Below are positions 57,527 through 64,000 of a stretch of DNA of 64,000 bases, one piece after another. A model generated the notes under the pieces. That model did not search any database, was not told where the DNA came from, and was given only the letters and a program-made list of their open reading frames with translations. Position 1 is the first letter of the stretch. Each line of letters opens with the position of its first letter. Position numbers and translations under genes: made by a program. Source of the stretch: Stromatinia cepivora (lineage: Eukaryota; Ascomycota; Leotiomycetes; Helotiales; Sclerotiniaceae); NCBI GenBank assembly GCA_014898415.1, contig RCTD01000001.1, forward strand, positions 186,001-250,000, given 5' to 3'.

Positions 57527-59313
57527 GATGAAGCGAATTGTAGAATCTTAGGAATGAGATTTGTGGTGTGGTAGAATGTATTTTCAGAAATATGAAGTCG
57601 ACAAGCTTGAGTAGAAATGTCGATAAATGCCGTTGATTAACTTTGGAATTTTTCCTTCAGGATTGATAGGTTGAACGGGCCAGGTCAATCCCAAAAATTC
57701 GTGTTAGTAACTTATTCAGATATCACTCTTATCGACGAGAAATAATCCGAAGTATGAGGTCCCCTTTATGCTAGATAGAAACTTCTACAAAAGCAAAAAG
57801 TGATGATGGAAAGTCAACGCCTAGGAGTAAAATGATCTCGAGAAAAGACGGCTATCGAAGATCAAAAGTAGAGTGTTCGAAAAAGAACTTAAAGGCCGAA
57901 GATGATGATATCGAAGATCAAGAGTAAAATTTCTAAGTAGATAGCCGTGAAGTCAAATCTAAAAAACGGCGGCAACAACTAAATATCAAGTGACCTCTCA
58001 AAGAATAAAGATAGTGATAGAAAGCCAACGTGAAGAAGTAAGATAAAATTCGGAGAGAAGTTATTATTGGAGATAACCAACTGTTCTAAAAGGAGCATAA
58101 AGGCCGGAGAAGATTTTTTCAAAGATGGCACGTTGAAGTCGTAAAGTGCAACGCCGTAAAAAGAACTGTGGTTCTAAAGGTCAAAAGATAATAGCACTGG
58201 TCTTAGGTCAAGTTACTTTTGCAAACGTTCGCAATAAGCCAACGCGAAGACGCAGGATAATGTTAAGCAAAGGTGATTGTCGGAGATGGGGTTTGGAGGA
58301 TGAGGAGATGAAGTGCAAGGCTGTAGGAGAAGAAAGAGAGGAACGACAAGTGATGAGTGAGTAAGTAAAAGTAGAAGCGGGGTAAAAAATAATCGATTCT
58401 TCAACAGGAAAAACTAAGGGCACTAAGGAAGGCAGGAGCGAACAAGGCCTCTCCCATAGACTCAGCGGAGCGGCGCGGAATACCAAGTGAATATCCCATA
58501 AGGTTCCAAAAATTGGCACGAAGGACGGCTGAACTACTCTTGCAGAATCAACGAAGACCACACAAGGAGAAGACATAAGCTTCCCATGCAGACTATGCAT
58601 CTGTATTAAAACAAGCAGTGAATACTAGGTACATCAAACGACATCTCATATCTCCAATCCACCACGAAAAGATGCGTACTCCCCGAGGTCCTCAGCCATA
58701 TATTCCCCCCAAGATACCAATCTCAAACACATCTCTCTTAGATCTGAATCCTTAAACCGAGAACTTTCTCAATACGTCTATACGAATATACATACAGACA
58801 CACATCCACATCTCATCACATCAAAACATAATACATAATACACATACTATATACCCTATTAGAAATACATGCTACCACACCAATATGGTTACTAGCTTGT
58901 ACTTATACGCTAGCGTATACGCACCTCTCGTAGAAGAGATGAGGAAAAACGATCCTCACCCCTGAATTGGAGATACCGCAACAGTTAAGCGATCTTCTCC
59001 ATTTCATGCATGCCTATACCTAATCCCATAGAGAGTCCCCCTTCATCTATTCTAGCACCGCATTGCATTTGAAAATTTTGTAAACAAACAACTGTAGTCA
59101 TCATCTTCAATTTTATAATATTAATGAATAACACCTCCTGCAAGCTGGAATACTTAACATAAAACAATCCATGCTCTCTTGAAATATCAAATTCCGCCGA
59201 CCAACGCCTCATATAATAAAGGCCAGTTAGTACCTAACCGATCCATCCATTCATCGTGATAACCATATTCCTCATTCCTCATGCATCATACATTCAAATC
59301 ATAATTTTGCATT
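57527..59313. other. Gene-free 1.8 kb with ~215-bp degenerate repeats
   Basis: It contains the promoter of the CUE-like gene (left) and the 3' region of the kinase (right). No coding gene is supported. Degenerate repeats fill 57799-58300 (separate entry). Confidence 0.5.
57799..58300. repeat. ~215-bp degenerate tandem repeat
   Basis: The word AAAGTCAACG/AAAGCCAACG/TAAGCCAACG recurs at 57810, 58021 and about 58235. The first two units continue in parallel: a GAAGTAAGA/AGGAGTAAAA word, GAGAAAAGA/GAGAGAAGT, TGTTC-AAAA, then TTAAAGGCCGAAGA / ATAAAGGCCGGAGA. The third unit is shorter. Confidence 0.65.
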
Positions 59314-61629
59314 TCATCGTCTCACATCAAGATCTTCCTCATCAGCCGGTTCAACCCTGACTAAAATTTCTTCCAATAATCCTTCGAGGAAGACATCCAC
59401 ATCTTTCCCCATACCCACTGGTTCCTGTTTGTCCCAATGGTCAATTTCTTTGCACACATGTGCAAGCTTGTACACTAATTTTCGTAATTTTTCGTGAGCA
59501 GCTTGCGCTCTCTGCTGCTTGGGTGTGGCGCCAGTCGCTCGGAAGGCATGTTGTAAGCGATACTGACGTCGCTTGAGTGCCTCTTCAAGTGCAGGAAAGA
59601 TCACATCGTTCAATGCATCAAGTTCTCCAGTAGGACTAGTAGGGGCAGGTGAAGGCATAGATGATGGAGCTCTAGAAGATTGAGATGAAATGCTTTCTTG
59701 AGAAGGAGTGTTGCGTAATTTCTTTGACGGTAATGCAGGTAATGGCTGCTGACCTGCCTGGCGTAGACTTATGTTTTGAAGCCCTGCAGGATGAGGTGGT
59801 AATGGAAGTGGTTGTTGCTGTTGCTGTTTCCGAGGCTCTGCAGTAGGTACTTGATTTGGTAGTCTTTGTTGTAGTGGTTGAGGTTGGCCGCTGCCGCGGA
59901 ATGGAGGAATTTCAGGTAATTTAATAGGGGCAAGCTTTGGTAGTGATTGTTGTGTATAGGGCCGTGGGACTGCTGCAGGTGGTGTATTTTGATTTGTGTA
60001 CTGTATTGGTATTGGAGTGGTAGATGGGGGTATTCGCAATGGTGGAGGAGATGGTTCACCGAGTTTCAGAAATCCCATATCTTTCTGGAGTTGCTCTTGC
60101 AATGTACGATCGTAATCGGGAGATTCAGAAACCTGTCTATTTATATAGCTCGGCGCGGCCATTCTAGGTGTTTCCAATCCTGGAGGTTTAAATTTCTCCG
60201 GTGATGGTGGAAGAGGGACCTTGGTAGGAGACATTGGAGTCTGCATACTTGGAACAGGCCGTCTCTGTGGGGAGGGTTGCCTGGGTTGTGCGTCTACAGG
60301 AGAGTTTGTTGCTTTGACAGTTTCAATACTGGAGACATATCCAGACTCTTTCGTTTTCGAAGGCGATTGCTGTCGCGGACGCTCTGCATAATTGTCTTCC
60401 TCTGACGACGACCTCGATGCCCTTGCATTCGTGGCAGATTCACCCATAGTATTCAATCCAACCCTACCATTTACTCTCCCACCAACGGGTCGAACCGTAC
60501 CGAAATCCCATAAGTCTTCATTGACAGGTTTAGGTCGGGGTGCTTCTTCTCGTTCATTATCCGAGTCATCATCATCACCCTTGTGATGTACTGCCCAGCG
60601 TTCATATCTCTCTATCAATTCCGTCAAGTATGAGGTTTTCTTGGCTCTTCGCACAAAGGGATGCTTCAGTAATTCTCTAGCAGACGGACGTTCCCTCGGA
60701 TCTCGTTGAAGGCACAATTCGACGAATTCTTTGAAAGCCTTTGTAAAGTTCCCTTCCAATTTTGGTGGAGCGTTTTTTGGGATGAGAAACAAAACTTTCA
60801 TTGGATGGATGTCGGAGTATGGAGGTTCGCCATTCGCTAGTTCGAGTGCTGTAATGCCCAGAGACCATATATCCGCTTTGTGATCATAACCAGATTGCTT
60901 GATGACTTCCGGGGCCATCCAGAATGGTGTTCCAACAAATGTATTCTTCTTAGTCATGGTAGCAGACAATTGACCCGAAACACCAAAATCTGCCAGCTTG
61001 ACTTGTCCATTCGCGCCTAGTAGAACATTGGCAGCTATCCCCTCAATGTTAGCTCCTCGAATCCGAAACCAAGCTATCAGAGGAAAATTGCGCGAACCTT
61101 TGATATCTCTATGAAGCTTCTTATCCCCATGAAGATAATCCAAGCCCAGTAAAAGTTCCCGTATAATAATTGAAATATATTCCTCCTGTATCAAACCCGG
61201 CTTCATCAAGTCTCCACAGCTACCACCCGAACAAAATTCCATAACGATCCAAAGATCTGAACCTCTAAGATATGATCCATAATATTGCGTAACGAACGGG
61301 GAATGTAACTCGGAAAGGATAGAGATCTCTTGAATAATATCTTCGACTTCATCTTCGGCATTTTCGACATCGATAACTTTTATGGCTACAGCCTGCCCAG
61401 TGCGCTTGTCAACTCTGTTGGAAATCAGTACATGGCCCATATGAAAAATTGGATTCGCAATTGGCAGATTGGAGCAAAACATACCCTTTGTAAACCTTAC
61501 CAAAACTACCACCACCTATAAAAATGAGCCTCTACACAGAGTTATAAAAGTATATGCAGACATACCGATGCAATTCTGCTTTGTGTACAAAGTCTCAGGA
61601 TCCACGACACCACTCATCTCATGCGTCAT
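59314..61629 (-). CDS. Germinal-centre-type Ste20 protein kinase (GCK-III, MST-1/Sid1-like)
   Basis: Serine/threonine kinase of 710 aa. GCK-III kinases activate NDR kinases in septation and polarity networks. Exons 61566-61629, 61485-61515, 61098-61414 and 59314-61034. The splices give the glycine loop [12 protein letters not shown] (21-32), VAIK (Lys44), HRDIKAANVLLG (Asp135), LADFGVSG (Asp153), [10 protein letters not shown] and the Ste20 signature region, ending near [21 protein letters not shown] long Pro/Gln/Ser-rich middle leads to a conserved helical C-terminus ([38 protein letters not shown]). Another ATG at codon 5 gives [11 protein letters not shown], an equally plausible start. The intron at 61035-61097 is 63 nt with no stop, so a retained form would insert 21 residues after the catalytic HRDIK. 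Confidence 0.93.
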
Positions 61630-63188
61630 CCTTCGAAATCAAACTCGATATAATTAGGAAAGAGAAATAAGACAACACCACTTCTGATGTCAGGTTGTGT
61701 TGTCGGTTTGTTGTCCGAGTTTTACTGGGAGCACCCCGCTGATATTTTGTCGCTCTCCAACCCAGGGAGGGTTCGCGGAAGTGAATTGACTTGGCCTATG
61801 GTCCGAGGTGAGATATCAAACACGAGTCAGATTGACACCGTTATCGTCCCATATACCAATAACGGAAAGAAATTCGTCGGTTTCTTTTCTCTGCGGGAGT
61901 GCAAATTGTACAAGGGAATCGCGGCCTGGACCCAGGAACGCGGTGTACAGTATGGTATGGTGGGGTCAACAGCTACCGAGGGTGTATATCACTATATCAA
62001 ATAGAGAAGAAAGAGATTGAATGTCGAAGCTTGTCGTGGTATTGAAAATGGTAAAACTTTTGGCAAAAGGGGCAGAAAAATGATTGTGTATGGATCGAAG
62101 AGAAGTAACAACTCAAGCTATCTGTGAAGGAATGCAGCTTTTGGGAAGTGGCATGTACGAATAGAGGTGCGGTTTCATTAATCTGGGGAAGGTAAGCACC
62201 ATTGGCTGGCTGTTGAGCAACGAATGTAGTTCACAAGTATGGGTGGTGGTTGATATGAAGGAGAGATGAAGTCTTTTTCTTTTGAGAATTATGACTGACT
62301 CTTCTCTTATGCAATCTTAGATTTGATATTAAACCTCGAGCATTCCCTAGGAACAAATAGAAATTTTAAGAAGATAGATATATTTTAACCTACCTACCTT
62401 TACGTTTGTTTGATTGCTTATTTTCATGAACGGACTCTCTTTGTTGTCATGTTGATTTATTACGCATCTTGTCTACCAGCCAACCAGTTCAATCAACCAA
62501 TCCTTTTGAGTAAAGGTTAAATTGAACTCACCCACTTCGCCAAACATCAACAATTTCAGGGGTTAATAACGGTAGCGTGTCGACCCAGCGCTTCCGGATT
62601 CTTTTTTTCGTGAACCTGCATGAACGATGGACCTTTAGGTAGATTATTCAAATGCATTTCATCATATTGCATTGACGCCGTGAATGCTGATTCCAACCTA
62701 GTATATCGGACTGGAATTCACATGATTCAAAAGAGGTACCGGTACTAACTAGCTCGAAACTAGGTGGATGAGATCTACTTGCATGTCACAATCATCATTC
62801 GAGCATATGAGACTTACTAGGTATTTCTAACCAGTTGAATCGTCAAGAACTTCACTGCCACCCAGAACATAGTATAATGTCATTACAAGTGATTTCATCA
62901 ATATCATGATATTCTCGTTTCTCATTCTCATAAATCTATAGCCCAGCAGTCCTATTATCCTTGCTGGTAAGTCCCGTCTATGCACAATGATGAGATGGAA
63001 CTCATATGCGAAAATAAGAAAAGTGAATTATCCTCCCAATATGCTATTCTTGATTGGAAATAATAGACTGGCCTTCGGGGAATTGGGCATATTATTCCAC
63101 ATACGGTGTGAGTAGCCCAATATTACGTCCACCTGCGATGCAAGCAATCCCTTTGATATCAATGATCCCCGAAAATTTAAAGGAAACC
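61630..63188. other. Kinase promoter / UBX gene 3' region
   Basis: A 1.56 kb stretch holding the promoter of the minus-strand kinase at its left. A 105-codon plus-strand frame (61687-62004) overlaps the kinase 5' flank; its end (KGIAAWTQERGVQYGMVGS) is not recognisable. No repeat or RNA gene seen. Confidence 0.5.
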
Positions 63189-64000
63189 TCAGTCCTCGAT
63201 AAACTCCACCATCACGGTACCATTATTGAGTCCCGAAACTTTAACCGTTTCGTCCAAAGAATCTATCAAATCTTTGCCAGCGCTTCTGAGCTCAAAAGAA
63301 ACCCCTGCTTTGCCCTCCAGTGGATCCGATTTTAGCCATTCGTAGATGCGGCGTACTGTATCGTCGAGTCTAAATCTATGAACAACACGACCATTGGCGT
63401 GTCTGAACTGGATGCGCGTGCTTTGCGAAAGAGGGCCTTCGGGTTCGGTATGCGGTCTGTCGGAAGCAATCTGAGAGAATGGCGAGGCTGATTCGCTAGA
63501 GCTATTTTGAGAGGGCTCAGCTGCCTCTGGAGTTTCCTCCTCAACCTCTTTACCCTTTCCTTTGCCAACATCGCCGAAGCTCTTTGTGAGGTCATCTGGA
63601 TCATCCGCTTTAGGCCCACTTGTTCCGTTGTTCGCGAGGCTGTTTTGCAATGCTAGGTTAAGCATCTCCTCCTCAGTGAGCTTAGTGACGTCTAGCGACT
63701 TAGACTTCTCCGGTTTTCGTCTCGCGACTGGATTTTTCTTGGAAAGATCGAGACTATATCGATCTAGAAACTCAACCAATTGCATGAGGAACTCTGCAGG
63801 TTTTGGTACTGGAGGTCCTGACCAAACCTTTACCTGCTCGCCAGTTCTTGGGTCAACGATAGCAATGTGAGGATATGCAGCATCACTATCTTTCTGCGGA
63901 AAGTAGTACTGAATGTATTGGTTTCCCCTGGGGTCATCCTTGGAATATTGCATGAATATGAAATTCTCCTTCACGACATCTTTGATGCCAGGGTCTTTCC
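63189..64000 (-). CDS. ubx5: UAS-UIM-UBX domain protein, 3' part (Ubx5/UBXN7-like)
   Basis: Cdc48/p97 cofactor; in this family UAS, UIM and UBX domains link ubiquitinated cullin substrates to Cdc48. The frame is open at the right edge, so the N-terminus (normally a UBA domain) lies outside. Visible in order: the UAS thioredoxin-like part (FIFMQYSKDDPRGNQYIQYY; YPHIAIVDPRTGEQVKVWSG), a ubiquitin-interacting motif TEEEMLNLALQNSL that fits the E-E-E-x-h-x-x-A-x-x-x-S pattern, a Lys/Glu and Ser-rich linker, and the UBX fold (RIQFRHANGRVVHRFRLDDT; ending GTVMVEFIED). At least 270 codons are present. Confidence 0.9.
   Translation of the reverse strand, partial: KDPGIKDVVKENFIFMQYSKDDPRGNQYIQYYFPQKDSDAAYPHIAIVDPRTGEQVKVWSGPPVPKPAEFLMQLVEFLDRYSLDLSKKNPVARRKPEKSKSLDVTKLTEEEMLNLALQNSLANNGTSGPKADDPDDLTKSFGDVGKGKGKEVEEETPEAAEPSQNSSSESASPFSQIASDRPHTEPEGPLSQSTRIQFRHANGRVVHRFRLDDTVRRIYEWLKSDPLEGKAGVSFELRSAGKDLIDSLDETVKVSGLNNGTVMVEFIED

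Noticed and set aside
61687..62004. 105-codon plus-strand frame in the kinase promoter
   Set aside because: No recognisable motif and it overlaps the expected kinase 5' untranslated region; could be chance.
1..64000. CRISPR arrays, bacterial insertion sequences, tRNA or rRNA genes
   Set aside because: None seen: repeats here are simple or degenerate tandem arrays without regular spacers, there is no transposase frame, and no cloverleaf with A and B boxes was recognised. A tRNAscan-SE run would settle the last point.

Overview
The window is nuclear DNA of a filamentous ascomycete. Its genes are split by many short (about 47-103 bp) GT-AG introns with fungal branch points, proteins are fungal in type (Zn2Cys6 factor, Srs2, Fmp32-like, DHA2 transporter), and intergenic DNA is AT-rich and full of simple repeats. 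Gene content and sequence style suggest Leotiomycetes, probably the Sclerotiniaceae (Botrytis/Sclerotinia); that placement is inference, not a search result.

Layout: a C2H2 plus Zn2Cys6 transcription factor (536-2889, -) is followed by a gene-poor stretch and a Srs2-type UvrD helicase (5661-8781, -). Next comes a four-gene N-acetylglucosamine (GlcNAc) catabolic cluster: hexokinase-like GlcNAc kinase (9373-11108, -), glucosamine-6-phosphate deaminase (13087-14337, +), GlcNAc-6-phosphate deacetylase (15285-16722, -) and an intracellular GH3-GNAT fusion (17898-21423, +). Together they would release GlcNAc, phosphorylate it, deacetylate GlcNAc-6-P and isomerise/deaminate GlcN-6-P to fructose-6-P plus ammonia. 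The transporter (ngt1) and the Ndt80-like regulator (ron1) found in comparable fungal clusters are not in the window.

A 3.7 kb repeat-rich gap separates nag3 from pyruvate carboxylase (25097-30175, -; 14 exons, several tiny). Clathrin heavy chain follows (33410-41144, -), with a 1.9 kb intron that holds a decayed C2H2 zinc-finger array. Then come a broken membrane-protein gene (about 41.9-42.7 kb), a DHA2-type MFS transporter (45468-47577, -), eIF2 gamma (50163-51773, -), a Fmp32/DUF1640 mitochondrial protein (52217-53097, +), a BTB-like protein (55185-55991, -), an unrecognised protein with CUE-like and C2HC zinc motifs (56111-57526, -), a GCK/Ste20 kinase (59314-61629, -) and the 3' part of a UAS-UIM-UBX protein (63189-64000, -).

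Exon joins were worked out by hand. For every multi-exon model the summed exon lengths are a multiple of three and the joins restore conserved family motifs. The most notable observations are the microexons of pyruvate carboxylase and nag3, the giant clathrin intron with its zinc-finger fossil, the altered catalytic positions of the GH3-GNAT protein, a seven-copy dispersed repeat at 22.2-24.7 kb, and the triple CUE-like / double C2HC protein.
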